Source: Prorocentrum cordatum (Eukaryota > Sar > Dinophyceae > Prorocentrales > Prorocentraceae). Taken from it: a stretch of 25,000 nt of DNA. Position 1 is the first letter of the stretch, and every line of letters begins with the position of its first letter. The stretch spans positions 91,723-116,722 of the forward strand of contig CAUYUJ010017890.1 of NCBI GenBank assembly GCA_963575745.1, written 5' to 3'. The position numbers and the translations under genes are program-made. This document shows positions 17,801 to 25,000 of the stretch, in pieces. The notes beneath the pieces were generated by a model. It was not told the origin of the DNA and searched no databases. It saw only the letters and a list, made by a program, of their open reading frames with translations.

Positions 17801-18312
17801 ATGATGGGTACCTGGGTCGGCGCCCACTGAGGCATCGGACTAAGCTTTGCTTTTCCCTTTGCCTCGTCCTCGGCCCTTCGGCCCCCGGCCTCTCCCACGA
17901 CCGCGACCACGTCCGCGGCCACGTCCGTTCTGGCCAGGGTAGATCTTGCCTTTGCCCGTCGCTTTGCCTTTGCCTTTGCTCTTGCTTTGCTCTTGCTGGT
18001 GCCTTCGGCGTTCTTGCCGTAGCCCTTGCCGTAGCCCTTGGCGTTGTAGGTGGCCGCCTGCCAGCTGCCACCGCCTCGCCCTTTGCCACGACCGGTGGGC
18101 CCAGCCACGCCCTTGCCTGTTCCCTTGCTGTACTTGTCCTTGCCTTTGCCCCTCCCGCCCCGAGTAAACGGAAGAGCCGCATGGCTCGAGGAGGAGGGGG
18201 GAACGTTTTTTGTCTTGAAATCGTATTTGATGCCATACTTCGTGCTCACCATCTTCGCAATGCTAGCTTTATTGTTCGGGTGTTTGACGTCTGATGGCTT
18301 CCCGCGGGGATG
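17797..18312 (-). pseudogene. Gly/Lys-rich linker of Penelope-like element
   Basis: This frame continues the N-terminal ORF after a phase change near CCCCGCGGG (about 18310), reading KPSDVKHPNNKASIAKMVS and then KYGIKYDFKTKN. A basic segment with repeated GKG, RGKGRGGG and KAKAK motifs follows (about 18170-17930), then an Ala/Val/Glu stretch ending MPQWAPTQVPII and TAA. RGG/GK-rich segments commonly bind RNA, which would suit a retroelement particle protein. Both the entry and the exit frameshift lie close to homopolymers. Confidence 0.6.
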
Positions 18313-19181
18313 CTCAGCGTAATGTTCTCAATCACCATGCGCAGCGCCACCTCCTGTCCATCCATTTGCTGTAGGCGCTGTTTAGCTTCATCAAGCTGCT
18401 GTCGCTTTTCACTTTGACGCTTTTCCAAAATAGTATGATGCTTGACGAAAGTAGTAACTGCATGATGATATGCATGTATTGCGAACTTCCTGGCCAACTC
18501 AACCCAAACACCAGTATTATGTTGGGTCGTTATTGCCATCGGGATGCCCAGGAACTGGGAGAGCTTCTCGTTGTCGTACTTGACGACCTTCTCGCACGCC
18601 GTGACCATATGATCCTCTGTCAACAAATCCTTTTTGATATGATCCAAGGCGGCTTGTACAGCATAGTAATGCAGCGAGAAGAGCCTTAGTGGTGAAAGAG
18701 TACCCTGCATTCTTTCCTTGCTCTCCAGGGCAACGAAATTCTGAGAGACCATCTCGGGGTACTTTTGGCGCTGGTCCTTGGCGGTGATCGTCTGAAAGGC
18801 TGGCGGAATACGAATAGCAGACTCTACAACGTCCGCCCTGCCTTGCTCGAAGACCAGCATCGCTCTCCATTGTTCCTCCTTTTCCTTGAAACGTTTGGTG
18901 GCACTAAGATTTTTCCAGAGCTTTTTCGTGAGGTCCCCGAGTGCCTTGCCGCGCGGCTTGAACAGCACCTGGGCCTCCACCTCGGACAGACTATACCACG
19001 CGATGTCGGGGAATTCTTCTTCAGCATGTGCATGGGCATCCTCATCCGAGTCACCCAAAAGCGCTTCAGCAGTAATGCGTCCACCACGCCTGCTGCGTGG
19101 CGTCTCTTGTCCACTGCGTCCCCGCGGAGAACCCCGTGGTTCACGAGATCTGTCTTCTGCCCTTTCTGCTACTGCCGGCAT
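18246..19181 (-). pseudogene. N-terminal ORF of Penelope-like element
   Basis: From the ATG at 19181 (MPAVAERAEDRSREPRGSPR) about 290 residues stay open to the frameshift near 18312; the TGA of this frame is at 18246. An Arg/Ser-rich, probably disordered start is followed by acidic EEEFPDIAWYSLSEVEAQVLF, a helical Lys/Glu region, and near the end a likely coiled coil (ILEKRQSEKRQQLDEAKQRL). The frame is also open upstream into the pLTR, but the Phe run there is the CTT microsatellite, so 19181 is preferred. Some endonuclease-deficient Penelope-like elements carry comparable coiled-coil ORFs, but no homology is claimed. Confidence 0.65.
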
Positions 19182-19214
19182 CTTGCAGGAGAAACAAGTA
19201 TGAGAGTCCACCCC

Positions 19215-19517
19215 AAAGAAGAAGAAGAAGAAGAAGACCTGTTTCTTCACTGCAGTCCTCGGCTTATGTGCAAGTGCGCTCGTGCGCTCGGCACCCGAGC
19301 GAAGATACAATTATGTAGAGAAAATGTATCTGCACTGGCGTGTACTGTATGTGCAGCTCTCGGTTCGCAGTCGCTAGGCCTTTCTGCCTCAGCGTCTTCA
19401 GGCAACTGCTCGAGAGGAAATGGCTATGGCATGTCCCAACGCATGGTGTTGAGACATGTTGTTGCGCAAATTTGCCAGATCCGTCGTAACATTTTTGGCT
19501 GTGAGCTTCAACTTTAG
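19215..19517 (-). repeat. Upstream pLTR of Penelope-like element
   Basis: The 303-bp direct repeat on the 5' side of the coding part, differing from the downstream copy at nine positions and by one GAA unit. On the + strand it ends ACTTTAG and merges directly into the hexamer array. Confidence 0.92.
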
Positions 19518-19688
19518 TTTTATCTTTAGCTTTAGCTTTAGCTTTTGCTTTAGCTTTAACTTTAGCTTTAGCTTTAGCTTTAGCTGTAGCTTTAGCTTTA
19601 ACTTTAGCTTTAGCTTTAGCTTTAGCTTTAGCTTTAGCTTTAGCTTTAGCTTTAGCTTTAACTTTAGCTTTAGCTTTAGCTTTAGCTT
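19511..19688 (+). repeat. CTTTAG hexamer array
   Basis: About 28 units of CTTTAG (variants CTTTAA, CTTTTG, CTGTAG) abutting the outer edge of the pLTR. The pLTR's own terminal bases ACTTTAG are the first unit, so the array could have grown from the element's end. The unit resembles but differs from the TTTAGGG telomere repeat known in dinoflagellates. Confidence 0.95.
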
Positions 19689-21283
19689 AGCCAAGTTGGC
19701 CCCGAGTCGTCGAACGATCGCTCCAAGACGCTCAAGATGGCCCCCAGACGGCCCAAGAGGCCTCCAAGAGGCCTCCCAAGAGGTCCCCAAAAGGGCAAAA
19801 TCATATTTCCCATTGGACTTTGAACGATTTGGGCGTTCTCGCCTTTTCGGCTTCCCGACGGCCTTAGAGGCTCCCAAGACCGCCCCAAGACGGCCCAATA
19901 GGCCTCCAAGAGGGCACCAAAACCGCCCAAGAGGGCACCAAGACGGCCCCCAATCTGCCCAATAGAGCCCCCTGACGGCCCCACAAGGGGCCGAAGAGAG
20001 TGAACACGAACGGAAAATCCGAGCCTTCCGCCCCAAGAGGCCACCAGGAGGCCCCAGCGCAAAAGAGTCCCCAAGAAGCCCAGAAACGGCCCCCGAGAGG
20101 CGTCCAAACTGCCTCCAAGAGGCCCCCGAGAAGCCTCCCCACGAGATCCCAGCGAACGCCCCATCGGCTGCAGACCCACAGGCGAGGCACGGTGGCGGGA
20201 TGGGCCGAGGGCCATCAAATCCGCCGCCCCCTGCTTGCAGGGGTGCACGGCGTGCTGGATGAGCTGTCAGGTTTTGGTTTTGGTTCTTTTTCCAAAAGAA
20301 CTCCCCAGTGGGCTCCGGCAGAACCCGCCGGCCACCCGGAATTTTCCCAAACGTGCTCAACGACCGGAAAAAATCCTCCAAGAACGGCCGTTTCGCTCGG
20401 GACATCCTCAAAAAATCGCGAAGATGGCCCAAGATGGCCTCCAAGTCCGCCCGAGATGGTCCAAGACGGCCTCCAAAACGGCCCAAGAGAGTCCAAGACG
20501 GCCCAAGACGGCCCAAGAGGCCCCCCAGAGGCCTCCCAGACGGCCCAAGAGGCCTCCAAGAGGTCCTCCAGGAGAGTCCGAAGAGGCCAAAATCATTGAT
20601 TTTTCCTTGGTTTTTGAAGGATTCTGGCATTTGCGCCTTTTCGGCTCTCCGACGGCTCGAGACGGCCCAAGAAGCCCCCAAGATCGCCCAAGAGGCCCCC
20701 AAGAGAGCCCCCTGATGGCCCAAGTGGCCTCCAAGATGGCCCCTAGAGGGCCCCAAGAGGCCCAAGAGGCCTCCAACACGCCCAAGATGGCCTCCAAGAC
20801 GCCCAAGATGGCCTCCAAGACGGCCCTGGAGCGCCCCAAGAGGGTCCCCCGTTGGCCCAGAAAGGCCCCCAAAACGGCTCCCGACGGCGTCAGACGTGCC
20901 AGGAACCCACCAAGATGGCCGAAGTTGGCTCGAAGCTGGCCCAAAAGGGCCCAAGAGGCCCCCAAGAGGGCCTCCAGGAAGGCCAAAAGATGCCAAAATC
21001 ACTGATTTTCCAAAGGTTTTTGATGGATTTGGGCATTTCCCTTTTTTCGGCCTTCCGACGGCCCGAGACGGCCCAAGAGCCCCCAAAGATCGCCGAAAGA
21101 TCGCCCAAGAGGCCTCCAAGACGGCGACGATGACCATCAAGACGCCCACGTGTTCCCCGAAGGCTTTCCAAACCGATTCGGGGAACACATGGTCCGATGG
21201 CTTGGCAGGTCTGGCCTCAACGTTCGGCCACATAGGCGCTTCCACAAAGGCAGGGGGCGGCGGTGATTCGCCGTAGGCGTCTT
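19689..21283 (+). repeat. CCCAAGA higher-order repeat, block B
   Basis: It starts GCCAAGTTGGCCCCGAGTCG, exactly as block A does from 13770, and follows the same segment order. Islands start at 19796, 20588 and 20994; the last, with a shorter spacing, is not seen in block A. The conserved hairpin is at 21146-21192. The block ends at CGTCTTCGAT and jumps to a mid-block segment (CCGCCGCCCCCTGC), which marks a duplication junction with block C. Confidence 0.9.
21146..21192. other. Conserved hairpin in block B
   Basis: The same hairpin as at 15099-15145, with one change in the right arm (ACACATGG for ACACGTGG) that leaves one G.T-type mismatch. Confidence 0.85.
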
Positions 21284-22290
21284 CGATCCGCCGCCCCCTG
21301 CTTGCAGGGGTGCACGGCGTGCTGGATGATTCAGTTTTGGTTTTGGTTCTTTTTCTAAAAGAACTCCCCAGTGGGCTTTGGCCCGTCCCGCCGGCCACCC
21401 GCGCGTTTCCCAAAATGCGTCTGTCAATGCCCAAAAACGGCCGTTTCGCTCGGGACATCCTCAAAAAATCGCGAAGATGGCCCAAGATGGCCTCCAAGTC
21501 CGCCCGAGATGGTCCAAGACGGCCTCCAAAACGGCCCAAGAGAGTCCAAGACGGCCCAAGACGGCCCAAGAGGCCCCCCAGAGGCCTCCCAGACGGCCCA
21601 AGAGGCCTCCAAGAGGTCCTCCAGGAGAGTCCGAAGAGGCCAAAATCATTGATTTTCCCTTGGTTTTTGAAGGATTTTGGCATTTGCGCCTTTTCGGCTC
21701 TCCGACGGCTCAAGACGGCCCAAGAAGCCCCCAAGATCGCCCAAGAGGCCCCCAAGAGAGCCCCATGATGGCCCAAGTGGCCTCCAAGATGGCCCCTAGA
21801 GGGCCCCAAGAGGGCCCAAGAGGCCTCCAACACGCCCAAGATGGCCTCCAAGACGCCCAAGATGGCCTCCAAGACGGCCCTGGAGCATTCCAAGCGGGCC
21901 CCAAGTCGGCCCATAGAGGCCCCCCAAACGGCTTCCGACGGCTTCAGACGTGCCAGGAACCCACCAAGATGGCCGAAGTTGGCTCGAAGCTGGCCCGAGA
22001 CGGCCCAAAAAGCCCCAAAGATCGCCCAAAGCTTGCCCAAGAGGCCTCCAAGACGGCCAAGATGACCTTCAAGATGCCCACGTGTTCCCCGAAGGCTTTC
22101 CAAACCGATTCGGGGAACACGTGGTCCGATAGCTTGGCAGGTCTGGCCTCAACGTTCGGCCACATAGGCGCTTCCAAAAAGGCAGGGGGCGGCGGTGATT
22201 CGCCGTAGGCGTCTTCGATATCCATGCCCATTCCGAGCTTCAGCATGGGGGACACGGATCCTGAGGGACACGGGCCCCGGACCTCGGGAC
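21284..22290 (+). repeat. CCCAAGA higher-order repeat, block C
   Basis: It repeats the second half of the block, from the CCCCCTGCTTGCAGGGG segment through one island (21641) to the end motif GACACGGATCCTGAGGGACACGGG and GGACCTC. In block A the Penelope-like element starts directly after that GGACCTC; here the sequence continues as GGGACACCTC. Block C is closer to block A than to the matching half of B over much of its length. Confidence 0.9.
22078..22124. other. Conserved hairpin in block C
   Basis: Perfect 16-bp arms and the same 15-nt loop as at 15099-15145. Confidence 0.9.
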
Positions 22291-22769
22291 ACCTCTCCAG
22301 GACGAGGTCTTCCTCCCGAGCCGCTCTCTGACGGCCCCGGGGCCCGCGGAGGGCCCCGAGAGCCCGCGGAACGGCGAAACGCCTCGCCTTCGGGACCGGT
22401 GCCCCGCGCGGCGAGAGAACCGCGGGCGGACCCTCTCTGGGCCACCCGGCCCGTCGGACGAGACACGGGCTTCGGGGATCTTCCGACCCGGGTCAATCCA
22501 GACCCGGGTCAGCAGGAAATCAGAAACTGCACTGCAGGAAAAAAAAAAAAAAACACTGCCATGCAGGTCTTCGCACACCCGGGCCGGCGAACATGCGCGG
22601 CCGCCTCGCGGCCACGAGCGGCTCGCTTAACCCGGGTCAGCCAAAGGGGGTCTTCGCAGGATCCTGCAGGATCTGGTGCCCTGGCTGACCCCCGTTTGCA
22701 CTGACCCCCGTCCCAAGGCTCTCGACGGGCTGCTCTTCGACGGGCCGCCGGTGGGCGGCCCCTCGAAGC
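22291..22769. other. GC-rich spacer with A15 run and CCCGGG motifs
   Basis: It contains three ACCCGGGTCA-type palindromic motifs (about 22489, 22502 and 22630), two CTGACCCCCGT motifs (about 22683 and 22699) and an A15 homopolymer at 22539-22553. The A15 run follows ACTGCACTGCAGG. It could be a retroposed poly(A) tail, but no gene body precedes it on the + strand. No gene is seen. Confidence 0.5.
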
Positions 22770-23560
22770 CGCCGGCTGGGCTGGGAGCGGAGGTTGGCCA
22801 CGGAGGCGCACCTGTCCAGGTCGGCGTCGGTGGCGTCGCAGTGGGCGACGGCCGCCGCCAGGGTCTGCGAGGCCGGGAGGTCGGCCCTCGTCGCGGCCGC
22901 GTAGGCGTCCTCGTCGTAGCGCGAGGGGAGGCCCTGGTAGTCCTGCGCGCTCAGCCTTCGGCGGCGACTCATGGGAGCCCCCCCATAGGGTGAGAGAGCA
23001 GTGGATGAGGAACCATTGGATGAGGAATCCAGGGCCTGGCAGCCGGTGGAACTCCAATCTTGGACTGGCCAATGGACATCACCGCCGCCCTCATCAGATA
23101 AGGAACCCTTCAGGGTCTGAAGCCTCCTGGACACACTCTTTAATCGACGCCCCCACCGTACCATCTTGCTGGCTCTTGCCAGTCGACGCTGACCGACGCC
23201 AGTCGACGCTAGAATCGGCGCCATCTCACCCATGACCAGGCGCCAGTCGACGCTAGTGCACTAGCATCGACTGCGTCCATGGACGCTGGAGACGGGATTG
23301 CGAGGGCACACGAGGCTCCCACGACTTGCCACCGAACTCAGCCTGCTGGCCCACCTGCAGTCGTCGCACATGCCCAGGTCCCGGCTGAAGCCCCCGGGGC
23401 CGAGGCTCGGGGCGCACCACATGCCGGCGCGGCAGTCCCCGTTGCCCACGCACGTGGGGTGGAGGGAGCCGAGGCCGATGGTCGGAGGAGGGCCAGTGGA
23501 GCGACTAAAGGCAGCGGGTCTGACGCACGCTGGCAGCGCTGCCTGACGCGGTGCCTCCGG
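22770..23560 (-). CDS. Cysteine-rich protein, two exons, partial
   Basis: Exon 1 (minus, up to about 23560, ending 23343) reads LHPTCVGNGDCRAGMWCAP and then FSRDLGMCDDCRWAS, five cysteines in a compact pattern like small disulfide modules of secreted or surface proteins. Exon 2 (22955 to about 22770) reads LSAQDYQGLPSRYDEDAYAA and VAHCDATDADLDRCASVANL, with two more cysteines. The exons join in phase (AG plus G gives Arg) once the 387-nt intron is removed. Both show strong G/C third positions. The frame is open upstream to 23902 but is Ala/Pro/Arg-rich there, so the true 5' limit is unknown. The 3' limit after VANLRSQPS is also uncertain. No start codon, signal peptide or stop is assigned, and the family is not identified. 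An extracellular role is only an inference from the cysteines. Confidence 0.6.
22950..23344 (-). mobile_element. Introner-like intron with inverted ends and duplication
   Basis: The 8-bp CTCAGCCT occurs at 22950-22957 and 23337-23344. Inside lie terminal inverted repeats: TCGGCGGCGACTCATGGGAG... from 22958, and its counterpart ending at 23335, with 18 of 22 positions matching. If the minus-strand transcript is cut within both copies of AGGCTGAG (AG|GCTGAG), a 387-nt intron (22956-23342) with a GC donor and an AG|G acceptor is removed and the frame is kept. A GT donor 18 nt upstream (TGCAG|GTGGGC) would also keep phase. This is the structure expected when a short DNA transposon inserts into an exon and is spliced out. 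Inside, GCCAGTCGACGCT recurs three times (about 23178-23253). Confidence 0.7.
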
Positions 23561-23909
23561 CGGGCCGCCAGCGCGGCACGCTGCTTGGGGACCGAGGGCG
23601 CTCGCGCGCGACCCTGCGCGGGCAGCTGCCGCGCGAAGGTCTGCGCAGTCGAGCCCGTGTTTCTGCGTCGCCTGCCCGCCCACGCCCAACACGGGGCTCG
23701 AAGTCGGCCCCCGGACGCCTCCCAGGCCCCTCCCCGACCCAGATCTCGGAGCGGCTCTCGCCGCGGCCAGCGAGCGGCGCCCCGGAGGCGAACCTACAGT
23801 GAGACGGCAGAGGACGGGCCCTCGCCCACTTATATCCATACCCCCACCGCCTGGGAGGCCGTGCTGCCGGGGGGGACCTCGGCACGCGGTGGGCACGGGC
23901 ATGTACTTG

Positions 23910-23936
23910 CCCCCCCCCCCCCCCCCCCCCCCCCCC
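23910..23936. repeat. C27 homopolymer
   Basis: An uninterrupted run of 27 C beside the hairpin element. Its length is likely to be unreliable in assembly. Confidence 0.95.
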
Positions 23937-23941
23937 GAACA

Positions 23942-24103
23942 CGGATATGTCTACGCAGAAGGCATCCATACACCACCACCGTGTGCCAAGCCAAGGCCAT
24001 CCTGGCCCTGGCCCTGGCCCTGGACATACACACCATCCCAGGGCCCAGGATGGACCCGGCCTGACACGGTGGTGGTGTACAGACGCCTGCGTCGGAATGT
24101 CCG
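23942..24103. repeat. 162-bp hairpin (MITE-like) element
   Basis: The arms at 23942-23985 and 24063-24103 are imperfect reverse complements sharing a core of ACACCACCACCGTGT, plus ACGCAG and CGGA-AT blocks further out. Inside, CCATCCTGGCCCTGG and CCAGGGCCCAGGATGG form a second stem, and CCTGGC is repeated. No target duplication was found. Other short-frame readings of it come from the repeat. Confidence 0.72.
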
Positions 24104-24357
24104 CATCCACCGCCTGCAGAGTGCCCCGAAGGCCACTGTAGTACAGGTGGCAAGGTGTTCTGTCTCTGCTCAAGTCTCGATGTGCTTTGAGACGTTCTGG
24201 GATGATCTCCGGCCTGCCTGCGTGCGCTACTCGGCTCCCCCGCGGCCTTCCCGGGGCCTCCCGTTCCCCCGTCAGGGACGGCTGAACCGGCCGCTAGCCC
24301 TCTACAATATGTCCACATCCCGCCTGCCGAGGTCCCCGGAAATCGATCCCCCAGGTA

Positions 24358-24458
24358 GTGGTGGTGGTGGTGGTGGTGGTGGTGGTGGTGGTGGTGGTGG
24401 TGGTGGTGGTGGTGGTGGTGGTGGTGGTGGTGGTGGTGGTGGTGGTGGTGGTGGTGGA
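24358..24458. repeat. GGT trinucleotide array
   Basis: About 33 perfect GGT units. The minus strand reads poly-His, poly-Thr or poly-Pro according to frame. There is no sign of a gene around it. Confidence 0.96.
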
Positions 24459-24489
24459 TGAATCCCCGTCTCGGACCCTGACATCTGCC

Positions 24490-24830
24490 GATGTGACGTT
24501 CCAATCCGCGGCCCCAGAGGTCCCGACCCCTTCCCGGGGGGCCGTTTTCCACACCTGATCCGTTTCTGACGGTCCTGGGGCCGGAAACAGCATCCCTATC
24601 TGAGGCCGGCGGTTGACAAAACAATCACGTCGGAGGCGTGGGGAAGTCAGCGACCCTTTCCCTGGAGCGGCTGTTCATCCCGATCTCGTAGTTTTTTGGT
24701 TTCTGCGGGGCTGGGCGAGGCCTCCAGTGGCCGAAGCCGGTGCAAAACCGCCGTCGCGATTTGCCAGTGCGTCGGAGGTCTGGGGCGACTTTAGAGGCCT
24801 CCCGTCCGAGTAGAGGAGGTCGGAGGATCG
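24490..24830 (-). repeat. Dispersed repeat family S, copy 3
   Basis: In reverse complement it has TTTCCGGCCCCAGGACCGTC (about 24570-24590), matching TTTTTCCGGCCACGGGACC in copy 1. It also has AAAACAATCACGTCGG (+ strand, 24619), matching AAAACAATTGGGTCGCC in copy 2, and GGTCTGGGGCGACTTTAGAG (24777), matching GGTCTGGGGCCCTTTTCGG. The most diverged of the three. Confidence 0.5.
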
Positions 24831-24833
24831 CGC

Positions 24834-24960
24834 CGCATCGTCGATGCATCGCTGACGCATCGGCGATGCAACAGCGGCGTCGGCAATGCAACAACGACGT
24901 CGCCGTGGCGAAAATCGGGCTCCACATCGAGCCGCATCGCCGATGCATCGGCGATGCGGC
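24834..24960. repeat. GATGCATCG palindrome cluster
   Basis: GCATCGNCGATGC-type motifs occur repeatedly (about 24835, 24850, 24862, 24890 and 24931). 24931-24960 is a perfect 30-bp palindrome built of GCCGCATCGCC, GATGCATC and GGCGATGCGGC. GATGCATCG-type inverted copies could form small cruciforms. Confidence 0.88.
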
Positions 24961-25000
24961 GCCGTTCTCTGACCCCATCTGTTCGGACCCATCAGGGAGG

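Larger units (their letters stand above)
15307..19517 (-). mobile_element. Penelope-like retroelement with direct pLTR repeats
   Basis: Direct repeats at 15307-15612 and 19215-19517 (nine substitutions by eye and one GAA unit difference, about 97% identical) bracket minus-strand coding remnants. These read, in order, a coiled-coil-like N-terminal ORF, a Gly/Lys-rich linker, an unrecognised region, a reverse transcriptase, and a C-terminal extension. The reverse transcriptase is of Penelope type, with GIAMG, YLDD and the KPQNPHAY thumb motif. Long pseudo-LTRs are typical of this class. I see no GIY-YIG endonuclease on either side of the reverse transcriptase, so it may belong to the endonuclease-deficient group. 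Each repeat ends, in element sense, in a CTT microsatellite. The element lies between two blocks of the CCCAAGA repeat. Several frameshifts and two in-frame TGA codons make this copy inactive. Confidence 0.85.

Noticed and set aside
19511-19688. True telomere or chromosome end
   Set aside because: The unit is a CTTTAG hexamer, not the TTTAGGG heptamer known for dinoflagellates, and ordinary sequence continues on both sides.
19398-22103. 901-residue minus-strand open frame rich in Trp, Leu and Gly
   Set aside because: It runs through the CCCAAGA repeat, the hexamer array and the pLTR edge. The frame stays open because the short units lack stops on that strand, and the residues follow the repeat unit.
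22539-22553. A15 run as poly(A) tail of a retrogene
   Set aside because: No coding-like or leader sequence precedes it on the + strand, and no flanking direct repeat was found.

Overview
The window reads as nuclear DNA of a dinoflagellate with a large, GC-rich, repeat-laden genome. The strongest sign is at 4338-4393: three consecutive degenerate copies of the dinoflagellate trans-spliced leader, of the kind left when trans-spliced mRNAs are reverse transcribed and reinserted. Other support comes from putative introns with GA or GC donors and AG|G acceptors, exons rich in G/C at third codon positions, low gene density, and a Penelope-like retroelement. A core dinoflagellate such as Prorocentrum or a relative would fit, but the genus cannot be fixed from the sequence alone.

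Layout. 1-2640: CAT-type microsatellite fields around a short unique island, which carries a perfect 41-bp inverted repeat with two internal hairpins (1331-1461). 2640-4320: GC-rich non-coding DNA, two purine trinucleotide arrays, and a dispersed repeat whose relatives lie at 10.5-10.8 kb and 24.5-24.8 kb. 4323-6344: a processed retrogene with relict spliced leaders and 17-bp flanking direct repeats, frameshifted and probably dead. It sits inside a 14-bp satellite that resumes at 6345-6538 and reappears at 7803-7870. 6540-7735: diverged 291-bp tandem units and a CGT-rich array. 8190-10290: several tandem arrays, with TTTACAACCAG repeats at one end and their reverse complement at the other. 10440-11390: dispersed repeat, CCAAGA-rich DNA and a CTC array.

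11939-13340 (minus): exons of an unrecognised multi-pass membrane protein. One putative 170-nt intron has a GA donor and is flanked by AGGAG direct repeats. A second copy of the inverted-repeat element interrupts the gene. 13744-22290: a large CCCAAGA higher-order repeat in three blocks. Between the first and second blocks lies a Penelope-like retroelement (minus strand) with 306-bp and 303-bp direct repeats, several frameshifts and two in-frame TGA codons, followed by a TTTAGC hexamer array. 22770-23560 (minus): two exons of a cysteine-rich protein, separated by a 387-nt intron with terminal inverted repeats and an 8-bp direct duplication, the structure expected of an introner (a transposon-derived intron). 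23.9-25 kb: poly-C, a hairpin element, a GGT array, the third dispersed-repeat copy and a perfect 30-bp palindrome.

The genes do not form a pathway. What links them is genome dynamics: retroposition of spliced mRNA, intron gain by short inverted-repeat elements, and Penelope-like retrotransposition. No complete, intact protein-coding gene can be claimed with confidence. All exon limits and frameshift positions were read by eye.
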